Assembly: GCF_024642105.1 (NCBI RefSeq)
Contig: NZ_JAHEBT010000052.1
Span: forward strand, 434,001 to 498,000
DNA: 64,000 nt
From: Flavobacterium sp.
GTDB lineage: Bacteria; Bacteroidota; Bacteroidia; Flavobacteriales; Flavobacteriaceae
Direction: 5' to 3'
Position 1 is the stretch's first letter. Every line of letters starts with the position of its first letter. Made by a program: the position numbers and the translations under genes. The notes under the pieces are model-generated. The model did not search any database. It was given only the letters and a program-made list of their open reading frames with translations, and was not told the DNA's origin. Positions 1 to 7,582 of the stretch are shown in pieces.

Positions 1-1131
1 CGGAATAGAATACCCTGAATATACGTGAGTATCTAAACGCACACCATGACCGCCTGGCATGTGCAAGGTGGTGATTTTTCCTGGTGACGGACGGAAGTCA
101 TTGTACGGGTCTTCGGCATTGATACGACATTCAATAGCGTGTAATTGTGGCAAGTAATTTTTACCAGAAATTGGCACACCAGCTGCCACTAAAATTTGCT
201 CACGAATCAAGTCGTAATCAATTACTTGTTCTGTAATTGGGTGTTCTACTTGGATACGCGTATTCATTTCCATGAAATAGAAATTACGGTGTTTGTCTAC
301 CAAGAATTCTACTGTTCCAGCTCCTTCATATTTAATATATTCTGCAGCTTTTACAGCAGCTTCTCCCATTTTTAGACGCAATTCATCGGTCATAAATGGA
401 GAAGGTGTTTCTTCTGTTAATTTTTGGTGACGACGTTGTACAGAACAATCTCTTTCAGAAAGGTGACAGGCTTTACCGTAAGAATCTCCTACGATTTGGA
501 TTTCGATATGACGAGGCTCTTCGATTAATTTCTCCAAGTACATTCCGTCATTTCCAAAAGCTGCAGCTGACTCTTGACGAGCGCCTTCCCAAGCTTTTAA
601 TAAATCTTCTTCTTTCCAAACAGCACGCATTCCTTTTCCACCACCACCAGCAGTGGCTTTCAACATTACTGGGTAACCAAATTGGTTAGCCAATTCTGCT
701 GCTTGTTCGTACGATTCTAAAATACCTACTGAACCTGGAACACAAGGAACTCCTGCTTCAATCATGGTCGATTTAGCCGAAGCTTTGTCTCCCATTCTAT
801 CAATCATTTCTGGAGCTGCACCAATAAATTTGATACCGTGTTCTTGACAGATTTTTGAGAATTTTGAATTTTCAGAAAGGAAACCGTATCCTGGGTGAAT
901 TGCATCAGCATTAGTAATCTCTGCTGCTGCAATAATATTGGACATTTTCAAATACGATAAATTACTTGGAGCGGGACCAATACACACTGCTTCATCTGCA
1001 AATTTTACGTGTAAACTTTCCGCATCAGCAGTAGAATAAACAGCAACTGTTTTGATTCCCATCTCTTTGCAAGTACGAATTACACGAAGTGCAATTTCTC
1101 CTCTATTTGCAATTAATATTTTTTTAAACAT
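1..1131 (-). CDS. accC: Biotin carboxylase subunit of acetyl-CoA carboxylase (3' end outside window)
   Basis: This is the N-terminal part (about 377 residues) of the ATP-dependent biotin carboxylase, which carboxylates biotin carried on AccB in the first step of fatty acid synthesis. The start [20 protein letters not shown] is the standard N-terminus. The glycine-rich ATP-grasp loop ([12 protein letters not shown]), the [12 protein letters not shown] segment and the [15 protein letters not shown] signature are all visible. The gene lies 71 bases downstream of accB on the same strand, so the two are probably co-transcribed. The C-terminal sub-domain is cut off by the window start. Biotin carboxylases of propionyl- or pyruvate-type enzymes share these motifs, but the adjacent accB and fabH favour acetyl-CoA carboxylase. 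Confidence 0.95.
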   Translation of the reverse strand, partial: MFKKILIANRGEIALRVIRTCKEMGIKTVAVYSTADAESLHVKFADEAVCIGPAPSNLSYLKMSNIIAAAEITNADAIHPGYGFLSENSKFSKICQEHGIKFIGAAPEMIDRMGDKASAKSTMIEAGVPCVPGSVGILESYEQAAELANQFGYPVMLKATAGGGGKGMRAVWKEEDLLKAWEGARQESAAAFGNDGMYLEKLIEEPRHIEIQIVGDSYGKACHLSERDCSVQRRHQKLTEETPSPFMTDELRLKMGEAAVKAAEYIKYEGAGTVEFLVDKHRNFYFMEMNTRIQVEHPITEQVIDYDLIREQILVAAGVPISGKNYLPQLHAIECRINAEDPYNDFRPSPGKITTLHMPGGHGVRLDTHVYSGYSIP

Positions 1132-1202
1132 AGATTTTTTAATTTGAAAATTAAACAATTTGAAAATTTGAAAATGAATTCAAATGACTACATTTTTTCA
1201 AA

Positions 1203-1694
1203 TTAAGACGGATCTACTAAGAATAATGGTTGATCGAATTCTACTGGAGACATATCATCCACTAAAATTTTAACAATTTTACCAGAAACTTCTGATTCGA
1301 TTTCGTTGAATAATTTCATTGCTTCAATTACACACAAAACATCTCCTTTACCGATACTACTTCCTACCTCAACAAAAACAGGTTTGTCTGGAGAAGGTTT
1401 TCTATAGAAAGTACCAATAATTGGTGATTTGATCGTAATATATTTAGACTCTTCTGCTACTGGTGCTGCTGGTGCTACTGGTGCCGCAGCTACTGGAGCT
1501 ACTGCTTGAGGAGCTACTGCTTGTTGCAACATGGGTTGTGCAGGCATTTGCTGAACATACGTTGTTGTTTCTGTAGCATTACCTTCTAAAGTCGTTCTGA
1601 TGGTCACTTTTACATCGTCCATCTCCAATTTAACCTCTGCAACTCCTGAGTTTGCAACAAATTTGATTAGGTTTTGAATTTCTTTTAAATCCAT
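1203..1694 (-). CDS. accB: Biotin carboxyl carrier protein of acetyl-CoA carboxylase
   Basis: The 163-residue protein carries biotin between the carboxylase and transferase half-reactions of acetyl-CoA carboxylase. The C-terminal biotinyl domain contains the biotinylation motif [11 protein letters not shown], with Lys as the attachment site (EAMKL instead of the more usual EAMKM). An Ala/Pro/Val-rich linker at about residues 50-85 connects it to the N-terminal dimerisation segment ([13 protein letters not shown]), a typical AccB arrangement. The gene sits between fabH and accC on the same strand, 23 bases after fabH. Confidence 0.96.
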   Translation of the reverse strand: MDLKEIQNLIKFVANSGVAEVKLEMDDVKVTIRTTLEGNATETTTYVQQMPAQPMLQQAVAPQAVAPVAAAPVAPAAPVAEESKYITIKSPIIGTFYRKPSPDKPVFVEVGSSIGKGDVLCVIEAMKLFNEIESEVSGKIVKILVDDMSPVEFDQPLFLVDPS

Positions 1695-1717
1695 AATGAT
1701 TTGTTTTTAGTTTACAT

Positions 1718-2716
1718 TTATTTTTTGTCGTAGGCCCATTTCAAATAAATAGAACCCCAAGTAAATCCACCACCAAAAGCAGCAAATATTATTGTATCTC
1801 CTTTTTTGAATTGTTTTTCAAAATCATTCAATACTAATGGTAAAGTAGCCGAAGTAGTATTTCCATATCGTTCGATATTCATCAATACTTTCTCTTCTTC
1901 TAAGTTCATTCTGCTAGCAGTAGCATCAATGATACGTTTATTAGCTTGGTGTGGCACTAACCAATCTACGTCTTCATTAGTCAAATTATTTCTTTTCAAG
2001 ATTTGCTCGCTTGCATCAGCCATATTAGTTACAGCATATTTGAAAACGGTTTTTCCATCTTGAATAATATTGTGTCGGTTTTCTTTAACCGTATCAATTG
2101 TAGTAGGGATTAATGAACCTCCAGCAGGAATTTTCAAGAAATCACGTCCAATTCCGTCTGAACGTAAATATTCGTCTAATACTCCTAAACCTTCATAGTT
2201 AGGCTCAAACAAAGCAGCACCCGCACCGTCTCCAAAAATAATACAAGTGGCACGGTCTGTGTAATCTACAATAGATGACATTTTATCGGCACCTATAAGT
2301 AATACTTTTTTATATCTTCCTGATTGTACGTAGGCTGCAGCAGTTGACATTCCAAACAAGAAGCTAGAACAAGCTGCTTGTAAATCGTACCCAAATGCGT
2401 TAGTTGCGCCAATTTCAGTTGCCACATACGCAGCAGTAGCTGCAACAGGCATATCAGCAGTAGCGGTTGCTACAATTACTAAATCTATCTCTAAAGGATC
2501 TAAATTAGCTTTGGCCATTAAGTCTTTAGCGGCCATAATAGCAAGGTAAGAAGTCCCTTTACTATCGTCTTTCAGAATACGTCTTTCTTTAATTCCTGTA
2601 CGAGCGGTAATCCATTCGTCATTTGTATCGACCAATGTTTCAAGGATTTCGTTCGTTAAAACAAAATCTGGAACATAAGCTCCAACAGCGGTAATTGCGG
2701 CTGTAATTGTACTCAT
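1718..2716 (-). CDS. fabH: Beta-ketoacyl-ACP synthase III
   Basis: FabH condenses acyl-CoA with malonyl-ACP to start fatty acid chains. The 332-residue protein has the Cys-His-Asn triad: Cys in LQAACSSFLFG (about residue 116), His in VPHQANKRI and Asn in ERYGNTTSATLPL. The glycine-rich C-terminus (AAFGGGFTWGS) is also standard. Length is normal for the family. The gene heads fabH-accB-accC, and it is separated from rpmF upstream by 171 bases that include a terminator-like hairpin. The substrate preference (acetyl versus branched-chain primers) cannot be read from the sequence. Confidence 0.96.
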   Translation of the reverse strand: MSTITAAITAVGAYVPDFVLTNEILETLVDTNDEWITARTGIKERRILKDDSKGTSYLAIMAAKDLMAKANLDPLEIDLVIVATATADMPVAATAAYVATEIGATNAFGYDLQAACSSFLFGMSTAAAYVQSGRYKKVLLIGADKMSSIVDYTDRATCIIFGDGAGAALFEPNYEGLGVLDEYLRSDGIGRDFLKIPAGGSLIPTTIDTVKENRHNIIQDGKTVFKYAVTNMADASEQILKRNNLTNEDVDWLVPHQANKRIIDATASRMNLEEEKVLMNIERYGNTTSATLPLVLNDFEKQFKKGDTIIFAAFGGGFTWGSIYLKWAYDKK

Positions 2717-2844
2717 TGTATTCGTTTATTGTAATCAAATGCTAGGCATTTGAGAAATTTTTAAAAGATTTGAAAATTACAAAAAAAATTCTAATTCAAA
2801 CCTTTTAAGACTCTAATTTGATGAAAATTATAGACAACAAAAAA

Positions 2845-2865
2845 AACTCTCACATGGTGAGAGTT
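2845..2865 (-). terminator. Hairpin between rpmF and fabH (terminator or attenuator)
   Basis: A perfect 9-base-pair stem (AACTCTCAC / GTGAGAGTT, three-base loop) is followed on the minus strand by a run of eight T. It lies 23 bases after the rpmF stop and upstream of fabH, so it could terminate yceD-rpmF or attenuate read-through into the fatty-acid genes. Confidence 0.7.
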
Positions 2866-2887
2866 CTATTTTATCTACAAAAATGTA

Positions 2888-3082
2888 TTAAGCAACAGCT
2901 TCTGATTTATCGATAACCACCTGTCCTCTGTAGTACATTTTACCTTCATGCCAGTACGCTCTGTGGTATAAGTGTGCTTCTCCTGTAATAGGACAAGTAG
3001 CGATTTGAGCTACAGTTGCTTTATAATGTGTTCTTCTCTTATCTCTTCTTGTTTTCGAGATTTTTCTCTTAGGATGTGCCAT
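2888..3082 (-). CDS. rpmF: 50S ribosomal protein L32
   Basis: The 64-residue basic protein begins [20 protein letters not shown], the classic L32 N-terminus, and contains the [13 protein letters not shown] segment typical of the Bacteroidetes form. L32 is a component of the large ribosomal subunit. The gene follows the yceD-family gene by 9 bases, the widely conserved yceD-rpmF order found next to fabH in many bacteria. Confidence 0.97.
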   Translation of the reverse strand: MAHPKRKISKTRRDKRRTHYKATVAQIATCPITGEAHLYHRAYWHEGKMYYRGQVVIDKSEAVA

Positions 3083-3091
3083 TTTACTATA

Positions 3092-3634
3092 TTATTTATC
3101 CGTTAATAGTTGCTTTAATTTGTCCCAGCGAGGGTCAATATTTTCTTCTTGTTTATTCTCTTTTTTGGTTTCTTTGACTGCTAATTCATTCAGTTTTTTT
3201 AAAGCTTCTGACTCTAAAGTCCCGTCTTTAACTCCTGGATGAACTCGTCTTAGAGGTACTGAAAGTACAATCATTTCATAAATATACTGTGCAATATCGA
3301 CTTCAAATTCGCCGAAAGGCAAAATCAACAACTCTTCGTTATCATTATTGAATTCTTCGCCAAAACGAACAATCAATTTCATTTTGCTTTTGATTGGCAA
3401 ATCAAAATCTTCTCCCGTTACATCACAGGGTACATTTACTATTCCTTCATGCTTGAAACTGATTTCCAGCATATTGGACTTTTTCTCTAAAACTACATTT
3501 ACTTTGATATCCGAATTTTGAAATTCGTCATAATCAAAGATGTCAAAGAACGCATTGTCTATTTGATATTCAAAATGATGTTTTCCTAGCTTTAATCCTA
3601 CAAACGGAATTAAATATTCTTTAGTCTTCTTCAT
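3092..3634 (-). CDS. YceD/DUF177 family protein
   Basis: The 180-residue acidic protein belongs to the DUF177 (YceD) family, whose genes sit immediately before rpmF in most bacteria. The family has been linked to 23S rRNA accumulation in some organisms, but its biochemical role is not settled. The recognisable features are the central segment with VPCDVTGEDFDLPI, a Bacteroidetes replacement of the usual CxRCL region, and the charged C-terminal tail ending in IDPRWDKLKQLL. There is no signal peptide or membrane segment. The family call rests on context as much as on sequence. Confidence 0.85.
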   Translation of the reverse strand: MKKTKEYLIPFVGLKLGKHHFEYQIDNAFFDIFDYDEFQNSDIKVNVVLEKKSNMLEISFKHEGIVNVPCDVTGEDFDLPIKSKMKLIVRFGEEFNNDNEELLILPFGEFEVDIAQYIYEMIVLSVPLRRVHPGVKDGTLESEALKKLNELAVKETKKENKQEENIDPRWDKLKQLLTDK

Positions 3635-3667
3635 TTCAACAACATTTTACCCTCAACTACGGGAGCG

Positions 3668-3695
3668 CAAAGATATAAAATTATTATAAATCCAA
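3668..3695 (-). promoter_or_regulatory. Predicted promoter of yceD-rpmF
   Basis: On the minus strand a TTG (3693-3695) is followed after 17 bases by TATCTTTG (3668-3675), matching the Bacteroidetes TTG / TAnnTTTG promoter. The expected transcription start is about 30 bases upstream of the yceD start codon. The assignment is from motif match and position only. Confidence 0.5.
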
Positions 3696-3700
3696 TAGCC

Positions 3701-4765
3701 TTATTCTCCTTTTTTTGAAAACTCTTGTTTTGGTCTTATTTTCAAAGGATTCTGACTGATTTCATTGTATTGATTTCTCGAATGAAAAATGTCAATTGCC
3801 AAATAAACCGCTTCTTTAAACGAATTGTAATCTGCAATTCCTTTTCCAGCGATGTCGTATGCCGTTCCGTGGTCGGGAGACGTTCTAATTTTATTTAATC
3901 CTGCAGTATAATTAACTCCGTTCCCGAAAGACAACGTCTTAAACGGAATTAAACCTTGATCGTGATAGGTGGCAATAACTGCATCGTATTTTTCGTATTG
4001 ATTGCTTCCAAAGAATCCATCGGCTGGGAAAGGCCCAAAAACCAAAGTGCCTTTTTCAAAAATCTTTTTCAAAGTTGGTTTTAAAATCGCATCGTCTTCA
4101 TTCCCAATTACCCCACCGTCTCCACAATGTGGATTGACTCCCAAAACTGCAATTCTGGGTTTGTTGATGCTAAAATCCTGAATCAACGATTGTTTTATCG
4201 TTTCAATTTTTTTAGTAATCAAGGCTTCTGTCAAATGCGAAGCGACCTCACTCACCGGAATATGATCTGTCAATAATCCTACTCGAAGATTGTCTTGCAC
4301 CATGAACATCAACGCATCTCCTTCTAATTCTTGTGCCAAATAATCAGTATGACCCGGAAATTTAAACGTATCTGATTGAATATTGTATTTATTGATTGGT
4401 GCTGTTACCAAAACGTCTACCTTTCCTTCTTTCAAAGCTTGTGTAGCCGTTACAAATGATTTGATAGCGTATTCGCCAACTGTTTCATCATTGGTACCCA
4501 AGTTCAAATCAAAACCTTCTCTCCACACGTTCAACACATTTATTTTACCTAAAACCAATTGATCCAAACGGTCGATTCCGTGTAAATTAATCTCTGAATT
4601 TAAGTTGCGTTTGATGAAAGAAAGCTGTTTTACATTAGCAAAAATAACCGGCGTACACAATTCCAACATTCTCGCATCTTCGAATGTTTTTAGAACGACT
4701 TCGCTTCCAATACCGTTTAAATCTCCAATCGAAATTCCAACAATTATATTTTCTGCTTTTTTCAT
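3701..4765 (-). CDS. pdxA: 4-hydroxythreonine-4-phosphate dehydrogenase
   Basis: PdxA oxidises 4-phosphohydroxy-L-threonine in the DXP-dependent pathway to pyridoxal phosphate (vitamin B6). The 354-residue protein has the N-terminal GISIGDLNGIGSEV motif and the metal-binding and substrate signatures FPGHTDYLAQ, NPHCGDGG, TYHDQGLIPFK and RTSPDHGTAYDIAG. Length is normal. The gene is divergent from riboflavin synthase, with 61 bases between the two start codons, so two cofactor biosynthesis genes share one regulatory gap. Confidence 0.96.
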   Translation of the reverse strand: MKKAENIIVGISIGDLNGIGSEVVLKTFEDARMLELCTPVIFANVKQLSFIKRNLNSEINLHGIDRLDQLVLGKINVLNVWREGFDLNLGTNDETVGEYAIKSFVTATQALKEGKVDVLVTAPINKYNIQSDTFKFPGHTDYLAQELEGDALMFMVQDNLRVGLLTDHIPVSEVASHLTEALITKKIETIKQSLIQDFSINKPRIAVLGVNPHCGDGGVIGNEDDAILKPTLKKIFEKGTLVFGPFPADGFFGSNQYEKYDAVIATYHDQGLIPFKTLSFGNGVNYTAGLNKIRTSPDHGTAYDIAGKGIADYNSFKEAVYLAIDIFHSRNQYNEISQNPLKIRPKQEFSKKGE

Positions 4766-4826
4766 ACTGCCCTGAGGTTATTTATTACTAATTTTGAAGT
4801 GCAAATTTAGTAAAATAAAACAAGAA

Positions 4827-5414
4827 ATGTTTACAGGGATTATAGAAACACTCGGAAGAGTTCAAGAAATACAAAAAGACCAAGACAATGTCCACATTAC
4901 CGTGACGTCAAGCATCACTAGCGAATTGAAAATTGATCAAAGCGTAGCGCATAACGGTGTTTGTCTGACGGTGGTTGCTATTAAAGACAATACGTATACC
5001 GTAACTGCCATTGCCGAAACGATTAATAAAACCAATTTGTCGCACTGGAAGGTGGGCGATACTGTCAATTTAGAACGCGCTATGAAACTGGGCGATCGTT
5101 TGGACGGTCATATCGTTCAGGGTCATGTGGATCAAACGGGAACTTGTATTGCTATTGAAGAAGCAGGTGGAAGTTGGCACTATACTTTTGAATACGACTC
5201 CAATCTCAATAATATTACCATCGAGAAAGGTTCTATTACCGTAAATGGAGTAAGTTTGACCGTAGTCAATTCGAAACAAAATCAATTTAGCGTGGCGATT
5301 ATTCCGTACACCTACGAACATACTAATTTCAATGCGTTTCAAATTGGCACCGTAATCAATTTAGAGTTTGATGTGATTGGGAAGTATGTGAGTCGATTGT
5401 ATGGAAATCGATAG
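4827..5414 (+). CDS. ribE: Riboflavin synthase, alpha chain
   Basis: This enzyme dismutates two molecules of 6,7-dimethyl-8-ribityllumazine to riboflavin. I chose the ATG at 4827 because MFTGIIETLG is the near-invariant N-terminus; an upstream in-frame start at 4794 would add 11 unrelated residues. The two tandem lumazine-binding domains are visible as paired motifs: SVAHNGVCLTV and GSITVNGVSLTV, with GHIVQGHVDQTG between them. The length of 195 residues is normal. Confidence 0.96.
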   Translation: MFTGIIETLGRVQEIQKDQDNVHITVTSSITSELKIDQSVAHNGVCLTVVAIKDNTYTVTAIAETINKTNLSHWKVGDTVNLERAMKLGDRLDGHIVQGHVDQTGTCIAIEEAGGSWHYTFEYDSNLNNITIEKGSITVNGVSLTVVNSKQNQFSVAIIPYTYEHTNFNAFQIGTVINLEFDVIGKYVSRLYGNR

Positions 5415-5440
5415 GGGCTACTTTAAAATCCCGTTCTGTT

Positions 5441-5553
5441 TGTCATGCTTTCCGTTTGTCAACCTGAACTCGTTTCAGGTTCTAAATAAAAACAGTAAAC
5501 GAGATTCCGAAACAAGTTCGGAATGACAAAGGTTGTGTGTATTCAGCATGACA
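5441..5553. repeat. Nested inverted-repeat element
   Basis: Outer arms TGTCATGCT (5441-5449) and AGCATGACA (5545-5553) are perfect inverted repeats. They enclose two longer imperfect arms, 5458-5483 (GTCAACCTGAACTCGTTTCA...) and 5502-5528 (...CCGAAACAAGTTCGGAATGAC). The structure resembles a small non-autonomous palindromic element and ends just before the 3' end of the neighbouring minus-strand gene. Confidence 0.6.
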
Positions 5554-5566
5554 GAAATAGCGTTAA

Positions 5567-5953
5567 TTACACCTCCACCATATCATACACCACTACTTTT
5601 TGCCATAGCTGCGAATAGTTTTTCACAAAGGCTTGATGAATGGGATGATCTTGATAGACTTTTTGATCTACTTCATTGTCAAAATATAGCAATTCCGAAA
5701 CCTGCCAAGACGTATCCACCACCTCTCGGGGTTCTGTTGAGGCTAACAATCCAATATGGAATTGACGCACCACTGGAATGGCTTCCAACGTTTTTAAACC
5801 CAATAGCAATTCTTGTTTATCAGCTTCTGAATTAGGGTTTTTCAACCAAAAAAACACATGATGCAACAATTGTTTTTTCTTAGGACGCATCCCAAAACCA
5901 AAACCTACACAACCTAATAAGGCCGAAGCCGTTATGAACCTTCTTCGTTTCAT
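5567..5953 (-). CDS. Dabb-domain (stress-responsive alpha/beta barrel) protein
   Basis: The mature part matches the Dabb fold: LLHHVFFWLKN at the start of the domain, a short LLLGLKTLEAIP helix, and the C-terminal DHPIHQAFVKNYSQLW segment with paired His. I chose the ATG at 5953 because it gives an N-terminus MKRRRFITASALLGCVGFG, which looks like an export signal (basic run plus hydrophobic stretch, possibly a weak Tat-like signal). A start 45 bases upstream is also open. The biochemical role is unknown. Length from this start is 128 residues. Confidence 0.75.
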   Translation of the reverse strand: MKRRRFITASALLGCVGFGFGMRPKKKQLLHHVFFWLKNPNSEADKQELLLGLKTLEAIPVVRQFHIGLLASTEPREVVDTSWQVSELLYFDNEVDQKVYQDHPIHQAFVKNYSQLWQKVVVYDMVEV

Positions 5954-6088
5954 ACTTTGAGATTTAGAATGTAAATATCGAGAAATAAATTGGAACAAAA
6001 AATGACTTTAAAAATAAGTACCCAATATCGATGTAATTTTTGTATTACTATCGGGGGTAGAATATGCTTTTATTTTTTAGCACAAAAA

Positions 6089-6108
6089 AAAGCAACCGTA
6101 GTTGCTTT
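6089..6108 (-). terminator. Rho-independent terminator
   Basis: The stem AAAGCAAC / GTTGCTTT has a four-base loop and is flanked by A and T runs. It lies 116 bases beyond the stop of the minus-strand gene 6224-6580. Confidence 0.6.
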
Positions 6109-6135
6109 TTAAATTGTTTGTAATTAACTTGTTTG

Positions 6136-6167
6136 TAGGCACGAGCAAGATGCTCGCGCCAGCAGGG
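6136..6167 (+). repeat. REP-like palindrome, copy 1
   Basis: This 32-base sequence has an internal palindrome (CGAGCA / TGCTCG). A perfect copy in the opposite orientation lies at 6697-6728. The two copies bracket the small gene at 6224-6580. Confidence 0.8.
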
Positions 6168-6223
6168 TATTATTGAAAACAACATCAGTACTGATAAAAT
6201 TATATTTCGTTTCATTTTTATTT

Positions 6224-6580
6224 TCATTTACAATTACAATTTATGGGTTCATCAAAAAAGCTTAATGGTCTGTTAATACTTGGCATCCATTCTAAATAAA
6301 CCACACATATACTATCTCCTGCTTTTGATAAATCTTCAACGTTTGAATTTCCATCATAGACTTTTCCATTTATCCAAAAATTATAAACTAAAGCATCTGG
6401 ATGACTTCTAAAATGATTCACTTCATTTGTTAAAAAAGCATTTTTACAGATACCTACCTTACCTAATAAATAATTTCCAATACCTGTTTTTAGAAAATAA
6501 ATTATGAAAAAAGATATGAATATATATCCAAAAAATTTTCTTATTTTTTCCATTTTAGTAGCTCGTACCTGTTTTGACAT
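6224..6580 (-). CDS. Small membrane-anchored protein, possibly immunity-like
   Basis: I do not recognise the family with certainty. The protein of 118 residues (109 if it starts at the second Met, 6553) has one N-terminal hydrophobic segment (FFGYIFISFFIIYFL) and then a globular domain. That domain contains NFWINGKVYDGNSN and a conserved-looking tail GDSICVVYLEWMPSINRPLS. The upstream reading frame 6541-6714 overlaps its start by 40 bases (14 from the second Met), the arrangement common for a toxin gene and its immunity gene. The locus is AT-rich and bracketed by inverted REP-like repeats, which suggests acquisition. The immunity role is inference from layout only. Confidence 0.5.
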   Translation of the reverse strand: MSKQVRATKMEKIRKFFGYIFISFFIIYFLKTGIGNYLLGKVGICKNAFLTNEVNHFRSHPDALVYNFWINGKVYDGNSNVEDLSKAGDSICVVYLEWMPSINRPLSFFDEPINCNCK

Positions 6581-6714
6581 TTTCTATTTTTTTTATCTGT
6601 TACAACTTTGGCTGCTGCTGTTCCTGCTGTACTAACACTTTCTTTTATTGCTTTAGAAACTACTTTTAAACCACCTACAACATCTACTTTCTTTGCCCCT
6701 GCTGGCGCGAGCAT
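6541..6714 (-). pseudogene. Coding-like fragment resembling the tail of a polymorphic toxin
   Basis: A 58-codon open frame reads ...KKVDVVGGLKVVSKAIKES and ...AKVVTDKKNRK, a low-complexity Lys/Val/Ala pattern like the linker or tail of Bacteroidetes Rhs-type or other secreted polymorphic toxins. It has no independent start: its only ATG lies inside the REP-like repeat at 6697-6728, and a stop is met shortly upstream. I read it as a broken 3' end of a larger gene whose 5' part is gone. The toxin identity is a guess from composition and from the overlapping small gene. Confidence 0.35.
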
Positions 6715-6728
6715 CTTGCTCGTGCCTA
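6697..6728 (-). repeat. REP-like palindrome, copy 2 (inverted)
   Basis: This is the exact reverse complement of 6136-6167 over all 32 bases. It closes the 593-base segment containing the small gene and the coding fragment. Confidence 0.8.
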
Positions 6729-6806
6729 TTAATTCAACCTCCGTTACACAAAATTTACAAACTTTGAGCTAACTCAAATGTACTCAAAAAAATTTCCAAT
6801 AGACAC

Positions 6807-6842
6807 AAAAAAAACTCCTTAATTTCTCAAGGAGTTTTTTTA
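6807..6842 (-). terminator. Terminator after tRNA
   Basis: The stem AAAACTCCTT / AAGGAGTTTT is flanked by A and T runs and begins four bases beyond the 3' end of the tRNA on the minus strand. Confidence 0.75.
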
Positions 6843-6845
6843 TTG

Positions 6846-6919
6846 TGGTCCCACCTGGGCTCGAACCAGGGACCACCTGATTATGAGTCAGGTGCTCTAA
6901 CCAACTGAGCTATAGGACC
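6846..6919 (-). tRNA. tRNA with CAU anticodon (elongator Met or Ile2)
   Basis: A 74-base cloverleaf is readable on the minus strand: acceptor GGTCCTA/TGGGACC, D-arm with AGCTCAGTTGGTTAGAGC, anticodon stem CCTGA/TCAGG with loop CTCATAA, and T-arm loop GTTCGAGCC. The anticodon is CAU. The paired first acceptor position (G1-C72) excludes initiator tRNA. The C4-G69 and C5-G68 pairs and the CUCAUAA loop are features that TilS uses in E. coli, so it may be lysidine-modified tRNA-Ile rather than elongator tRNA-Met. CCA is not encoded. Confidence 0.95.
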
Positions 6920-7042
6920 GGTTACGAGTGTGCAATATTACTACTATTTTTAATTTGCCGCAACTATTTTTAAGGCAGTTTTAAAAAAACTCGTTATTTC
7001 TAAAATCCGAAAAAAGAAACTCTTTGATTGTGAGGATCCTAT

Positions 7043-7444
7043 TTAATGAATCTCTTGGCACAATTCGATTAAAACGCCGTTGGTACTTTTAGGGTGCAAG
7101 AAGGCAACTAACTTATTATCGGCGCCTTTTTTAGGCGTTTCGTTCAATACCACAAAACCTTCTTTTTGAAGTCGGGCAATCTCAGACACAATATCCTCCA
7201 CATCAAACGCAATATGATGAATTCCTTCGCCTTTTTTTTCGATAAACTTCGCAATCGGACTATCCGGATTAGTCGCTGCTAACAATTCGATTTTATTGGG
7301 ACCATTCATAAAAAACGAAGTGGTTACGCCTTCGCTTGCTACTTCTTCGGCTTTGTAAGCGGGTGCGCCAAACAATTTTTCAAAAAGAGCGTTAGAAACA
7401 TCTAAATCTTTTACTGCTATTCCAATATGTTCTATTTTTCTCAT
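7043..7444 (-). CDS. mce: Methylmalonyl-CoA epimerase
   Basis: This 133-residue glyoxalase/VOC-fold protein interconverts the 2R and 2S epimers of methylmalonyl-CoA, linking propionate metabolism to succinyl-CoA. The metal ligands fit the family: His in KIEHIGIAVKDL near the N-terminus, the GEGIHHIAFDVEDI motif in the middle, and Glu in NGVLIELCQ at the C-terminus. Length is typical. It is divergent from the lipoprotein gene at 7583. Confidence 0.93.
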   Translation of the reverse strand: MRKIEHIGIAVKDLDVSNALFEKLFGAPAYKAEEVASEGVTTSFFMNGPNKIELLAATNPDSPIAKFIEKKGEGIHHIAFDVEDIVSEIARLQKEGFVVLNETPKKGADNKLVAFLHPKSTNGVLIELCQEIH

Positions 7445-7582
7445 GGTATTGACTTCAATTATGGTTTAAAAATAGAGAATTTTAAACCAATTTCCGAATC
7501 CCAACCCTATAATATTTCGACAAAAAGTTTCCATTCCATTAAATATAGTTGTTATTTTGTGACTTCAAATTTTCAATTCGTT

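Noticed and set aside
396..689. 97-codon plus-strand frame inside accC
   Set aside because: Antisense to the biotin carboxylase ATP-grasp region.
4794..4826. Upstream start for riboflavin synthase
   Set aside because: Adds 11 residues before the invariant MFTGIIE and overlaps promoter-like sequence.
6846..6919. Initiator tRNA-Met
   Set aside because: The first acceptor position is paired (G-C), unlike bacterial initiator tRNAs.
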